The notes beneath the pieces are model-generated. The model had not been told where the DNA came from and ran no database searches. It saw only the letters and a list, made by a program, of their open reading frames with translations. A program made the position numbers and the translations under genes. DNA of 64,000 bases from contig JAQFVV010000013.1 in assembly GCA_028023455.1 (NCBI GenBank), forward strand, positions 622,001 through 686,000, read 5' to 3'. Of the stretch, positions 48,601 to 61,429 are shown piece by piece. The stretch's first letter is position 1; each line of letters starts with the position of its first letter. The stretch is from Epiperipatus broadwayi (Eukaryota; Onychophora; Udeonychophora; Euonychophora; Peripatidae).

Positions 48601-49145
48601 ATTCTATACAAGGACTAATTGTGAATATTTATCATTAACACATGTATCTAAGGGTGATATTTTTTAGATGCAAATTTATGTTTATTGCACTTTGATAATG
48701 TCTTGGAGTTTTTTTCATTTTACTCTTTGAAAAAGAAGTGGTGATGGGATATGTATATAAACAATACAAAATAATATGAGATGATAAAAGTAATTAAAAA
48801 ATAATAATTGCAATATGATATTCAGAAAAAAACTCTTGATTAATTAAATGCATAATGAAATAACAAGGCAATATCTATATAACCAGATTTTTTGTTCTAC
48901 TGAGTTTGAATTCAGGATTGTGGATCAATGTAAAATGGGTATCAAAAACATAGTAAGACTAGTAATTATAAGGAGATCTGTCTATTGAAGGTAGCATGTC
49001 AATGACCTGAAAATTCAAGCTGATGTATTTTTTTATTCTTAATTGACTCTCTGATATCATTTATAACATATATGTAATAAAGCAAAAATTTCATGAGTAA
49101 AAGATATAAACATATAATTGAGTTTGGATTTTATATAGTTTTATC
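45646..49145. other. AT-rich non-coding stretch
   Basis: No gene recognised. A second fused acceptor/donor-like site (tttacttaggtaattc) lies at about 46635-46648, and a strong isolated acceptor-like tract (tttttcttttccag) lies near 47729-47743. Confidence 0.45.
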
Positions 49146-49149
49146 TTAT

Positions 49150-49275
49150 TAAATAATCATAGTCTTCTTACACCTTTAAGCAAATAATTTTTATTAATAT
49201 AATAACAGTTTTGACTGTTCCTTGCAGTCTTCTTCAGATCTCAATCTATTGCTCTATCTCTTTCCACCGTTTTAT
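49150..49275 (+). repeat. Fragment related to the 38.2-kb foldback MITE
   Basis: 'acagttttgactgttcc' and 'gcagtcttcttcagatct' parallel the inner edge of the 38.2-kb element ('acagttttgattgtccag', 'gcagtcttctcagagctt'). No inverted arm is found here. Confidence 0.4.
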
Positions 49276-49411
49276 TTTATTATATATATATATTATTTTA
49301 TATAGTTTTGTTATATTAACATTAAACTGCTTTGGTGAGGTGACACCTGCCATTGTTAGCATAAATCATTCAAACTGATGTTGCAAAGATGTTCAAAAGA
49401 TATGTTCCCAT

Positions 49412-49446
49412 ATATATATATATTTATTTATTTATTTATTTATTTT
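49412..49446 (+). repeat. (TA)n and (TTTA)n microsatellite
   Basis: tatatatata followed by at least six TTTA units. Confidence 0.85.
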
Positions 49447-50219
49447 CCTAGTGATATCCAGTAATTTGAAAATCTGAAAGTATAAAATCATCATTTTTAT
49501 TTATTATATTAGATTTTTATAAAGATGGGTTTTTCTAAGAAGTATATTAATAAAAGTCAAAAATTAAATATTATATCAGATGTAAACAAATTTTCATTGT
49601 AATGTAAGCAATAAATAAACAATATAAGATACAGTTATGTTTATACTTTTTAACACCTTTATGAGTAAATAATAGTGAGTCAAATATATACTATTAATAT
49701 TATGTTAAGTTAATGAATGTCTTTCTTTTTCCATATGTCAGTATCATTGTAATACATGTTAGAAAGCCTGAAAATATAAAATGATTGTTTATGCTTGCTA
49801 TCTCAAATCTTTATAGAAATGAACTATCTAATAAATAAATATCACTAAGTGTCAATTTTAAATCCACACCAGTTATATACATTGAAAGACATTTTAATAG
49901 TTGATAATAAATAAAAATAAAAAAAAATTGTAAAGAAATTTTTTCCAATTATAAAAAATTAGAGATTTGTTTTCTATTCTAAATTTAAAAATTAATAATT
50001 CTGAGAAATATTAACTTTATCATAGATGATTGTTGAATGCCAGAAAGTTATCTCTTGAAATAAATTCAGAATATGTTTGTAAAATCTTATGGATGATATG
50101 CGTTATATTTGAACAGTTTTGAGTTTATTTAGCAACAGGATATTATGACAACAGTTGATTATTATTTGTTGAAAAACCATACCTCTTACTACGATTTATA
50201 TTTCAGTAACTCAATTTTA
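49447..50219. other. AT-rich non-coding stretch
   Basis: Nothing recognised. Confidence 0.5.
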
Positions 50220-50227
50220 AAACTACA

Positions 50228-50305
50228 TCATAAAGTTCAGTTGGTCCAGATTATCATCTCTACACATATATGCTATAAGTGCTCAGATATATATTAAGAT
50301 AGCCA
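50228..50305 (+). repeat. Dispersed repeat W, copy 1
   Basis: 'cagttggtccagattatcat' and 'ataagtgctcagatatata' match 58150-58215 in order. Short and non-coding. Confidence 0.45.
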
Positions 50306-51479
50306 AACCTCATACTTTAATGGACAGGCTTCAATCTACTGATGATTGCTGGTTTAGCATGAAATATGTATATTGGTGATTATTTATCTTTTCAACATAT
50401 ATGTGTTTAAGTGTATCAGTGTTATGAGATAGTGTGGAGAGTGATAGTTCATGTGAAAGTCTGTGCTCATATACCCTACATATTACATATATAGACACAG
50501 GTATATAATAAGACTGTGTGTTTTAGTTATTATAAAATTCAATAAATTATTAATGTTATTAAGAGTCTATTCATCAGTTAGGAGTGGAAATCTTTTGAGA
50601 ATAATTATTTTTTGCAACTATATTTCAAAAAGCATATATCATTTGTGAATTACTTTGGTACAGAAACCCATTTTAATGAAAAACCTTGAAAAACTTAAAA
50701 ATAGATCTATAAAAATTATGATTTTATTTTTTAATTAGTATATGTAAATATATACATATATGTCACAGTGTAATTGTAAAAGTATAAGTCAATTAAAGCT
50801 CAATAGTGACAGGCTCAAAAGATAAACCATGTATGGATTACAGCTCAACAGTCATTTCTGAGACTCAAATGGTATATGATCTTATAAATGATAAACTGTT
50901 TAATTATTTTTAGTAGAATAATATATTGTCTGTTGCTTAGAAATCATGATATTTAAGTAATTCATGTGACATTCAAGCACCTGATTGGCAGGTTGATCAC
51001 AATTTCATTCAGCTGACCAAACTAAGGTCTTTTTTTAGATAAAAATCTATCCCAAGGCCATTATTTCTTTGATTTTTTGCTTTAACCTATGATAAATTGT
51101 CCAAGGCATGCATCTAAAATAAGTACAATTGAAAAGATGGTTAGTAGCTTGTTGTTGGAACAAATTTCTAGTACAATTCACGACTATGGAATTTTTTTTT
51201 TTTAAAAAAAAAGATTACTAAAAAATATCTATATTTAATAAAATCTAACATTTTCCCCATAGTGTTATACCTCACCAATAAGTTGTTTGTTTATTAAATC
51301 AAAAGTTTTGTACTCATTCCCGATTTTAAAAAATGAAAAATAAAAAACATTTTAATTAAATAAAGTAGTTATTCTCTCCTTGCACAGTGATAATCTAATA
51401 TCACTTGATCTCTGAAGCAAGTGATAATTTAATAAACATGTTATGTTTACATCACAAAACATCACCTGTCTTCTACTGA
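50306..51479. other. AT-rich non-coding stretch
   Basis: Nothing recognised apart from a T/A homopolymer junction near 51190-51211. Confidence 0.5.
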
Positions 51480-52012
51480 AAATTACTCTTCACTGATGGA
51501 AGCCCCAAAGTAGAAATTAGTATGGGGATATGCAGGGCTGGATTTATATTTTTTAGGCCATAAGCTAACAAAAAATTGAGACTCCTTTCCCAATTTTTTT
51601 TAATTGTACAAAAAGATAGTTGTTTATTTATACAGGTTATTAATACATAGCAAAGTCTTTATTAAATTATTTAACTCTAAGATATGTGCAATATAATTTA
51701 AAATAAAAACCTACAAATATGTTTAACATAAATATTGTATTAATTGAAAATGAAGCAAATCTAAAAATGGCATTTACGCAATTTTCCTAATACAAAGTTA
51801 GAAATAGCATTAATAAAAGACAAACTATGAAATTTATATTTTAGAGGCTCCCTAAAAGCTGGGTCCCCAAGCTTTAGCTTATTTAACTTAATAATAAATC
51901 TGGCACTGGGGATATGTATAGGACAATATTGGATAGGGGTTTATTAAGCACTAACATCTAGCTTTTATTGATTACTCTAGCTTACACTAGGTGGCAGAAC
52001 TGTAATAAAAGA
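51480..52012 (+). repeat. Repeat R1 copy interrupted by a hAT MITE
   Basis: The left part 'ttcactgatggaagcc' and right parts 'attggataggggtttat' and 'tattgattactctagctt' follow the order of the copy at 5740-5880. The R1 copy is split by the MITE at 51533-51908. Confidence 0.6.
51533..51908 (+). mobile_element. hAT-type MITE (376 bp) with perfect 8-bp target duplication
   Basis: The left end is cagggctggatttat and the right end, reverse-complemented, is cagtgccagatttat. Both ends then lead into an 'aagcta' block. The flanks are gggatatg at 51525-51532 and gggatatg at 51909-51916, an exact 8-bp duplication. No transposase inside. It sits within repeat R1, so R1 is older than this insertion. 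Confidence 0.88.
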
Positions 52013-53470
52013 AGTAGATATTTTATTTATATATTGTTTGCTATCTAAATATGCAATTTGATTAGCTAAAAAAATAAAATAGTATTATATAGACCATTTC
52101 AGAGCAAAACCCCTTTCAATAGCCCTTAAAGAAAAACAGTGAAAGAGAGGACAACATATATCAAGCTTGCTAATAGCTACATGTAAAAGTTGAATGTTTT
52201 TCCATCCTTATTTTTTATCTTCTAAGGATAGCTAAATACTATTTATTATCTATTATTAAATGATAAACTGAGTTGTATATGAGCTAGTTGCCTGAAATAA
52301 AAAGTATCAGCCTTGGAAAAAAAAATTTCTAGCTTATTCAGCCTGGATTCTATATCATCTGGATTCAAATCAGTTTATAGGCATGACAGATAAATATGGT
52401 AACCACCACATCAATAATTAAATCAAATTATTTCCACAACTTGTTAGTAAAGATTAAAAATTTCAAATCAAATCAATGGTTCATTTTGTTTTACATACCT
52501 GTATACAATTTTATTGCTGTTAATTAATGCAAAATCTAATCTCTGCTTCATTGTGGAAAGCATTATTGGTCTGAGTTTTTTTTTTCAACATCATATAAAC
52601 TTATGACTCACTTTTTGAAGATGAAAGTGATTTTTTGGAGTTGTAGCTATCCTTTTAATAAGTGTTGTTTTTCAATCTTCTATAAGTATTAAAGTGATTG
52701 AAAAACTAAAATATATAACATATTTTAAAATAAATGTTTCCTAATATTTGTCTGGCATTTGCTTGTTTTATCTAAAGATATCTTTGCATTTAAAATTTGA
52801 AATAATTATGTTATTATTCTTAACATATACTGTTTATTGTATATATTGTATTACAATCAAGTGATAATACTTGGGTAGCAATCTGTTATTGTTTGTCATG
52901 CTCTTAACAGAATTTATTTTAGCATCTCTATTTTATAACAACATCACAAACTTTAATACGCTCTTGGAACATTAAGATGATTTTAACTTTGCAATAGAAT
53001 CTTCTTTTTTGATATTTTGTAATAAGTTTTATTATAAACATCAGTAATAAATGTTAGCATTACTATGATCCATTTCTGGCATTAAATGTGCTATTTATTA
53101 CTAGTCATTGCATCTTTTTTTTTTGTAAGATTTCTAGAGTTTATAGTTTTTTAAATCAGATTTTTTATTATTTTGTGTTGTACTTTTTTATTTTATATTA
53201 TATCTACTTTTATGTTTCATTATTTGTATTATTATTATTTAGAATCAGACTATATTAGTTGTTTTTATGTGTTCTATCAACCATAATATTATCTAAATCA
53301 TTATTTTTAAGATGTCATTTTTAAGATGGTCTAATTTTGATATCTTGCAGTTTCTTTATGTAAAATACATTTGCATGTCTATTTTTTTTAATTTAATTTT
53401 ATTGTCTTTCTGTGTTTAAATCATAAGTTCTGATGCTTTGTTAATGAATTGTAATATATTACAATATATG
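52013..53470. other. AT-rich non-coding stretch
   Basis: Nothing recognised. Confidence 0.5.
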
Positions 53471-53471
53471 C

Positions 53472-53805
53472 ATGTTGGGAGTAACAAGAAGAGATCGAAA
53501 ACACAATATATGGGTAAGAGAACAAACAGGTGTTACTGACCTAATTGAAAAAATTAAAAGACTGGAGTTGGGCTGGACATATTTCTAGAAGAGATGATAA
53601 TAGATGGACAATTGAAATCTTAAATGGGATTCCAAGAGATTGTAAAAAACCCAGAAAGAGACCACATGTGAGATGGGTAGATGAAATAAGAAAGTGTGCA
53701 GGGGTGATGTGGAGAAGAAAATCTAAAGATTGGAGAAGATGGATTGAACTTGAAGAGACCTTCATTTTGCAGTGGATTGATAATGGTTGATGATGATGAT
53801 AAATA
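53472..53805 (+). pseudogene. RTE 3' end, short 5'-truncated copy
   Basis: Homology to 25144-25480 starts at 'ttgggagtaacaagaag'. It encodes the last part of ORF2 (REQTGVTDLIEKIK, RRDDNRWTIEILNGIPRDCK, VRWVDEIRKCAGVMWRRKSK) and ends with QWIDNG, a stop, and the TGA tail. A small deletion after 'aaaagactgg' shifts the frame relative to the 25-kb copy. It covers only the last 110 or so codons, so it is a dead insertion. The left flank contains 'aatatatt', also seen just after the tail, a possible but weak target duplication. Confidence 0.85.
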
Positions 53806-54295
53806 TATTCATTATATCTCAAAATAGAATGGCTTTATGATATAAAGTTGAACATTTGTATAACCTTTTTGCCTTTTAACATTTTATTGTGCTTGTATTT
53901 ACTAGTGAATCCATGTTTTATAAATAAAACTGCCCTTTAACTTAACTCATCATTTGCTTTGATATTTGCTTGCCCAATTTGTAGATGTCAGCATTTCATA
54001 TATTTGTATTTTTAATTTTGCTTTATTTTCTATCCTAGATCTCTGTCTCTTATTTATTCTATAAAATAAATTATTCTTACTTAAGGCATAGATAATTAAT
54101 TGTTTGTTTTAGGGTTATTAATCAAAATAATTAATTTACATTATGTATAATGTATAGGTCACAATATAGAATAAAAAATTTCAAATTTTTCATATTTCTT
54201 AGTCCTAATTTATCTGTCCATTGATGCTGCAAATTGCAAAAATTCTTTACAATTGGTTGCTTTGGTCTATTTGATTAATCCATTTGTTTGCTCAT
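53806..54295. other. AT-rich non-coding stretch
   Basis: Nothing firm; the hAT-like remnant may extend into it. Confidence 0.4.
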
Positions 54296-54299
54296 TAGT

Positions 54300-55690
54300 C
54301 AAAAAACTTTTTTAGTGTGAGCACTTGAGTCTGGTATATTCAAAATAAAGCCTGGATACTTATTAGGGTTTGGATCATCAATTTGTTTCTTAAATCACTG
54401 AAATTATTGATAGATTTTTATTCTATAATTCCAATTTTCATTACATTTGCAACACTTTTTACACTAGAATACACTTCATACAGACTCTCATAAAATCAAG
54501 ATTAAATTCTTTCACACTGGATTGTAAATAATTAAAACTTCATTGTTTAAATTTAACAAAAAAGATAATCAGTTTTGAATTTGAAAACTTGAGATTTTTT
54601 GACATGTGCAAAGAACAATAAAAATTAACAAAATTGCCCACAATACATTCTGCAAAGATAAATATCAAACAATTTAATGTTTTCAGTGGTTATACTAAAA
54701 AAGTCTAACCTATTCAAAATTTTATTACCTTAACATTGTTTTATATTTTAGTGTTCTATGATGCTAAGATTGAAGCAGTTTTAAAAGTTTTGACAGATTG
54801 AACCGCATCAGTATTAGAAAAAAATTAAGATATGCTTTAGTAATGCACTTTTTTCTGGAGCTTCATTTATGAAATGTTTTTTTTAATATTTTTGGGGAGT
54901 CATTCAGACTTTTGAAGTAATTCTTAATAGGTTATCAGTTTTGTATTAGTACATATGCAGTTTATGTTAGAGAAAGTCAATGAGTGGGTATATGTTGAAT
55001 GATCTTTACCCATTCATCATCAATAGAATTATTTCAACACTTTTTTGCTGATATCAAAAACCTGTCAATATTTATTCTTAACATTATCATTTCAATATTG
55101 ACAAGTAATCTGTCATATACTTATTTTTGGCAAGTACACTGTATGATTTGAGAAGTTTGCTTTATTTTTATTATTTCCTTGAAGAACACAAAGTAATGCT
55201 TTCCATAACTCCCATTTGCATTATTTGCACAATGTGGAATTACATTTTTTATGTATATCAAATGAAGAACTTAATCAAAATATGGATGTCATAACTGTTT
55301 GATTAATGAAGTTCAGACACATATTTTTAATACCACTAAAAAGATCAAAGTAGGTTCATAATCAATGGAAATATCTTTTTGTTTTGTGATTGAAGACTTT
55401 CATTGCAATAGAGAAAAAGTAATTTGATTTTACTGAAGCCTTAAGCATATCAATGAAGTCTTGCACACTTCTTGTTGCTAAAATATTTTGCACAATAGTA
55501 TCTGCCTTTGTTTAATCACGATGCATCTTTTTAACCACGTTAGAATGAAAGATAATATTCTGCAATTTGTTCATAAATCCATATTTCTACAGCTGATATT
55601 GTGTTTTACAATATGGAAAACCAATGCTAGATCACCTACAATATTTTTGAGGTCTGTTGCTATTCCTGAAAAAGAGGTATAAATTTGAAG
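54300..55690 (-). pseudogene. Decayed hAT-like transposase
   Basis: Minus-strand translation in shifting frames gives ADTIVQNILATRSVQDF near 55505-55455 and FSIAMKVFNHKTK near 55410-55380. CANNANGSYGK (near 55230-55200), IIQHIPTH-LSLT (near 55000-54970) and PIKNYFKSLNDSPKILKKTF (near 54935-54875) follow. These recall the order 'TIV.NVLAP', 'DASNHK', 'ADNANTNFG', 'TRWLSL' and 'LK.YF.S...P..L..FF' of a hAT-superfamily transposase. About 55 codons separate NHK and NAN, a plausible spacing. Stops and shifts are frequent, so the gene is dead. No terminal repeats were found. The assignment rests on my memory of the family pattern and needs a profile search. Confidence 0.45.
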
Positions 55691-55874
55691 ATGTCCTCAC
55701 ATCCCTTTCTTTTATTTATAACTTATGTGTAAGAATGTGATTTCTAATCAGTATTACTCTTATGAGAAATACTGAATGCATTTATAAAAGATTAATATCT
55801 GTCATAATAAAACTTTAATTTTCCAAAATTATTTACTTGTCTACTCTTTCTGATATATATACATTCAAGATTGC

Positions 55875-55945
55875 AAAGTTAGCCACCTTGCAAGCAAGTA
55901 GTTGGTTGCAGATGGTTGTGGGTTCGCCTCCCGGCCGATGCTATG
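55875..55945 (+). repeat. tRNA-like SINE head
   Basis: Contains gtgggttcgcctccc, a good pol III B box with GC-rich flanks, preceded by ttagccaccttgcaagcaag. The GC content is clearly above its surroundings. No clean cloverleaf could be folded by eye. It does not match SINE families A or V, so it may be a third family with one copy here. Confidence 0.45.
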
Positions 55946-57365
55946 ACATATGAAAAAAATTAATATTTATAACAATATGTACCAATTAAGATCTTTCAAC
56001 AAACTGTTTTTGTTATATAAATATATTTAGTTGGCTATACTATTATGATGTAATTATTCTCATTCCAAATGTGTATATGAGCAGTTCATGAACCTGAGAA
56101 ATCACTTTCTGAATTGGAAAATGCTGGAAGGTTAATGATGTAAAATTATGATGGTATTGCTTGACGTTATAATGTATCCATAGGTATTCTTTTGTAATGA
56201 AAGGGGCATTTATAAAAGAGATGGCAAAGTTCAAGTTACATAGAAAACTACTTTTGAATGACAACTGAGTACAATCTTCTAAGAGTTGTTTTGAATGAGG
56301 TGATCAGAAAAGATAATTCAATTATCTTGTATAAGATGAAAAAAATTGATAACACAAGTGACATATCATTCAATAATCAGCAACACTATCCATTTTAATT
56401 AAAATTTAATTAAGAAACTTAACTTTTGACTATTTTGAGATTTACAGTCATAAAAAATAGGGATATGGAGCATGGCCAATTACATAAAGTGATTGTCTGT
56501 GTGTATACAAACTTTTATCACGAATATTGTTCTTATTTTATCAATTTAACATATATATTCAGTTTTCTTTTTAACTGGAGTTTTTGCATTGTTGCTTTCA
56601 CTTTCAACATGGTAAAAAATTTAAAGCAATGACAGATATTTCCTATTAATTAATATATGCTAAATTGTCTATTAGTTGTTATAGCTATTTTTTTTATATC
56701 TTTATTGATGAATAGTTGTAAATCTAAACTATGAATATGACAGCTTACATTTGAATGCATTCAGCAAGATTAATAAATAAAATGTCATGATTTGGATTGG
56801 TAATAAAATATATGGGAGAAATTGATCATTAGACGAGCAGAGGGTTCAAAAAAATTAGTTCTAATACACAAGTTCACAGATCAACCTAATAACCAGCAAT
56901 AAATGGATAAATTTCTTCAATACAATAATGAAAATAATTTCGAAAAGCCCATTTGGAAAAATGCTGTTTATATGTTCAGTCAAATTCCATATCAATTTGA
57001 TGGCGTCTACTAGTAATAATTTATCCTATTTTATAAATCCTGTTTATGTTAGCAAATATGGCCAAAATAATAGAGCAAGCTCTGGGGTTTTTATTTATAG
57101 ATGTAATTTCCATTGTATATTTTAATGATCTAAGGGCTTATTAAAATTCATGATAGCACTAAATTTGAGATGCTATCATAAATTGTTTCAAAAGGACAAA
57201 TGATCGCTAAAGCAAGAAAATCTAATCGACTGGGTAGTCGCTCGGGAGATACCACTTGGCTGTTGTAATCGGTTGCTTAGTAACTCTTGCATTTAAAAAG
57301 ACAATATTCCGTAAGTCGATAGGAGTAAGAATAATGAAATAAATAAATGATCAAATGATTCATAA
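55946..57365. other. AT-rich non-coding stretch
   Basis: No gene recognised. A CpG-bearing patch (gtagtcgctcgggagat near 57233) stands out. Confidence 0.45.
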
Positions 57366-57369
57366 GAAA

Positions 57370-57468
57370 TGCTAGCGCTCGAAGAGCCAAAACTGGAATC
57401 GATCCGAGGACCGTGCATTCCGGAGTTTAACATTCTACTACTGCACTAAACCACGCTAGGCATGAAAT
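57370..57468 (-). repeat. tRNA-derived SINE, family V, best-preserved copy
   Basis: The minus strand reads gtggtttagtgcagtagtag (A box), then 'ttaaactccggaatgca', then ggatcgattcc (B box), with CpGs retained. Copies at 579 and 15148 are more worn. Its GC-richness suggests a younger insertion. Confidence 0.7.
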
Positions 57469-58080
57469 TAATTATCGCATGTTAACATTGTTTCAAAGTC
57501 TGCTTCGTTTTAATGAAGAATTAAAAATACTGAATTTTTTATTAATTATGTTTTAACAGTAACATTAACAAACTGTCTCAATGTCATATGTTTTTTTTAA
57601 ATTCGCTTTATGAGAATGTTTTTTTTTATAAGTTCGTAATCCTGCTTTCAGATATAGAATTAATCATTCGGATCCCCTCCCCCTTCTCCATAAGTTGAAA
57701 TGTAAAGCTGTCATCTAATGCTTGTTAAATTATTTGTTCTCTTTTTAAAGCTTTATTTTTTAGTGCAATAAAGCGGGGATGTTTTATTGCTAAAGATTGG
57801 CACTTGTTCAAAACTATAATGAAATGTAATGTATTGAAAAGAAAAAAATGCTAAATCAAATTTAATAAAGTTGTAAATGTTGGCTATATACTTTCATTTG
57901 TAATAAAAAAAAAAAAAATAGATTTTTATTTACTAAGATTTTATCAAAACAGTGATAATCTTTTCTTTATGCATTTTTGGGTTTAATATAAAATTTAAAT
58001 ACGAAAAATGTAGTTTTAAGCCAATTAGAGAGGATTTGAATCCAGACATTCAAGCTTCCTTCACTCATCCATTCTATAAT
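57469..58080. other. AT-rich non-coding stretch
   Basis: Nothing recognised apart from a C-rich patch near 57674-57690. Confidence 0.5.
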
Positions 58081-58084
58081 AGAC

Positions 58085-58215
58085 AACCGATATACATGGC
58101 CACATGTGAATAATCTCTAATATATGTATTTCGTGCTGAACCAGCACTTATCAGTTGGACCAGATCATTATCTCCCACACGTATACATATTGTAATCAGT
58201 GCTCGGGTTATATAT
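58085..58215 (+). repeat. Dispersed repeat W, copy 2
   Basis: 'cagttggaccagatcattat' and 'cagtgctcgggttatatata' match 50235-50300. It directly abuts the RTE insertion at 58240. Confidence 0.45.
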
Positions 58216-58239
58216 ATATGGGAGATAATGAAGTATATA

Positions 58240-58549
58240 TACAGAGAACAAACAGGTGTTACTGACATCATTGAAAAAATTAAAAGATTGAAGTGGAGTT
58301 GGGCTGGACATATTGCTAGAAGAGATGATAATAGATGGACAATTGAAATTTTAAACTGGATTCCAAGAGATTGTAAAAGACCCAGAAAAAGACCACATGT
58401 GAGATGGATGGATGAAATAAGAAAGTGTGCAGGGGTGATGTGGAGAAGAGAAGCTAAAGATCGGAGAAGATGGATTAAACTTGGAGAGACCTTCATCCTG
58501 CAGTGGATTGATAATGGTTGATAATGATGATGATGATGATGATGATATA
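58240..58549 (+). pseudogene. RTE 3' end, youngest short copy, with target duplication
   Basis: From 'agaacaaacaggtgttactg' on it matches 25188-25480 with only about a dozen differences and no frame break. It encodes the last 90 or so ORF2 codons, ending RRWIKLGETFILQWIDNG. The 97-codon frame beginning at 58228 borrows its ATG and first residues (MKYIYR) from flanking DNA, so it is a chimaera. The tail is (TGA)n at 58519-58547. The flank 'atatacag' lies just before the element and again right after the tail, a probable 8-bp target duplication. Confidence 0.85.
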
Positions 58550-59340
58550 CAGTACTTGTATTTAAGTTTTAAGCCAAGTATATAATCGCATTCCAACGTT
58601 AATATGAGTATTATTTATTGATTAAAGAGCATTTTAACCCTTCCTTGTTTTTGTAAATACATTTAAACATGCGTTAATTCTGTTTCCGCTCCTTCATCCA
58701 TTGCGTTTGGGCTAAGGTTTTTCGGGAGTAGCTGAAACTGTTGATAATAGAAAACTTGATATATGTGTTTGACATATACACATAAACATACCATACAGTT
58801 TATTTTAAAAAATTTAGAAGAACAAAGTCATAACCATATAATTCATTAATTTATTGTTACCTTTTCGAAATAAATTAATATCATTAGCAATCAATCGTGA
58901 ACAAATAGCGCGACTCTAAACTCTAAGGGGGGGGGGGAATAAAAATTAGAAAGGTAATGAATTTTGAATGTCGACTATACAAATCTGTCATGAACTAAAA
59001 ATATTTTATAAAAAGTTGAGCATAGTTTTTATGAACACTATAAACATTATCTTAAAGACATTCCAAAGAAATACGATATTTTATTTATTTGATACCATGG
59101 GATTGACAAACTTCAGTATCGTATAATTATAACTCTTTATTGCATTCTGTCCTCAATCATATCTTTCAGATAAAAGCAATCATTACTCCATTTCTTTTTT
59201 AAATAATTTTTATCGTGTGAGATCTATCTTTTCACAAAACCATGTTCATATTTACCATAAAATATTTTTTTCAACAAAGAAGCATCTTTACAACTATAGA
59301 TTCAATAGTAGCACATCTAGAAAGCTAAAAAGCACACTGA
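58550..59340. other. Non-coding stretch with a G homopolymer
   Basis: A run of about 12 G lies at 58926-58937, unusual in this AT-rich window. Nothing else recognised. Confidence 0.5.
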
Positions 59341-59368
59341 TTATGATCTAACTACCTTTTTTTTCCAG

Positions 59369-59469
59369 AAGCTCGTGAAACGATCTTAATCGAAAAATAT
59401 CCAATGCTTTTATGTTATGTTGAAAAAGATTTTATATTTTACTTCTGTACAATAATTTGGACAGAATAA
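59369..59469 (+). other. Weak candidate terminal exon
   Basis: 'ccttttttttccag' ends at 59368, a good acceptor. In phase 2 the following 32 codons are open (ARETILIEKYPMLLCYVEKD and on to a TAA at 59467). Three CpGs occur in the first 30 bases. No protein family is recognised and no partner exon is visible, so chance is quite possible. Confidence 0.2.
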
Positions 59470-61425
59470 CATTATGTACACAATTAATTTAGTTGTGATA
59501 ATTATAGAACTATGATAAGATACTTTTTTATTAATTGTTAAGTACAACATCGCCATATTGGAATCTATGTTGCACTTCAATATCCTAAATTGACAATTCT
59601 ATCTAAAATATTATCCAGATACTTTTAGCTGATAACTATATAAGCTAAAAATTACTTAAAATTATTCTTCCATCAGCAAATGATAATATTGAATTTTTTT
59701 GGACCTTAATTACTTTATAGATTGTAACCAAAATAGTAAGAGTATTCTACAGATCATCTTTTATTTGGCAACAACTGAGCAATCAAAAAAATAATATCAA
59801 TGTAAACGCCAAAAAATCTGTTATATATATATATTCATTTATCGCTTATTTATAATTTTAAATACAACTAATAAATAAATACTTGTGACAATAGCTTATT
59901 TTAAAAATATTTATTTGCTTATATTATATACATATAAATTTAAAAGAAATGTTTATTTGCCATATTAAAACTTTATATTTTAGTTAATAGATTGTTCAAA
60001 GTGAAAATCTGGTTGAATATATAATGGAAAGTGAACCTATCTTTTTTATGCAAACTCTAGAAGCAGAGGCAAATAATGCATTCAGTTTTGAATATGTCAA
60101 TATATAAAATGTTACATTTATTTTAACAAATAATATTTATAACAATATCCAATCCTTGATTTTTAAAATGTTTCAAAATCATCTATTCAAAGTTTATTTT
60201 AAAGCATCAGTTATTTTATCAGATGTGGAGATCTTTGTGAATTACAATTAATTGATTTTGGAAAAATAATATATTGAAAGAATAATGATGAAAAAGACTG
60301 AACAATGTTAATAAGATATAATTGAAATAGTGACATAAAAAATGTTAATTTTCATGACATTACTATTGGATCAAGAGCCATTTCTGTCAGGAGTCTTTAG
60401 CTTTCAAATTCATCACAGTACTAATATTAATTTTTATATATCAATGTGCAATATATTTAAGTACTGTATTATATATATTTTAAAAGCATGAAAAAATATA
60501 TGGATTAAGGAAATAATAATTACAATTTTATATAAACCAAAAAAATAATAGCACATCTGTATTATATATATATTTTTAAAAAAAAACCAACTTACAGACT
60601 TAATGTTTACTTTCACCTGCTACTGATTCAACTAAAAACAGTTAACTATTATTTTGATTTTTGTATGTAATTTTTGAAATAAAATTTGATGGTTGAACTA
60701 TTACATTTAAATTTGAAAGTATAATTATAAAGTGGATCATTTTCTTTGAGATAAAGTTATAATTTTTCACTCAGATTTGAAAACATGTTTAGAATAAGAA
60801 TTACTTTATCATAACTATGATTGGTTTTTTTAAAAGTAATCTTCCAAATAACTAGTAAGGAAGATTTAACAACATTTTTTCAGTGCTTAGGTTGTTTTAC
60901 TTATATGAATTATAAATTAGTGCAAAGTTGTGTGATCGTTTAATGTTTTAAGATGGAAATCCAGAACAGTTTCATAAAATTTTATCAAAATTAAAACTTG
61001 ATTTGGAACACAATCATCTTAGCATCTTGAAATTTATTTTACATGGGTAAATTTTCACTAAATCGTTTAGTCATTGTATTTGTAAATGTGGATTTTGCTT
61101 TTAATTTTTATTGTTTATTAAATAAGTTAAAATTGTGGCCTCAAATATTGTATAATTAAGTGAAATTGATGAATAAATATATGGTAAATCAGTGCACATT
61201 TAATTTTTAAAATATGTTAAATCACTGAATAATGTGTTTCTATTTATCCCACTTAAATTACTTTTAATATGCATTTAACTTCATAATCTTAGTTTACTCT
61301 ATATGATAGTACTGAAAAGAACTATTATATATTTATATTTATGCATTTTTGTGATCTTGTGAATTGTTAGTCATTATTAGAAACATCACATATCATACAA
61401 AAGGCAAATTCTACATATTAAACTA
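59470..61425. other. AT-rich non-coding stretch
   Basis: Nothing recognised. Confidence 0.5.
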
Positions 61426-61429
61426 AATC

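Noticed and set aside
53440-53820. Target duplication 'aatatatt' around the 53-kb RTE copy
   Set aside because: The flanks are TA-rich, so this 8-base match is expected by chance; not claimed as certain.
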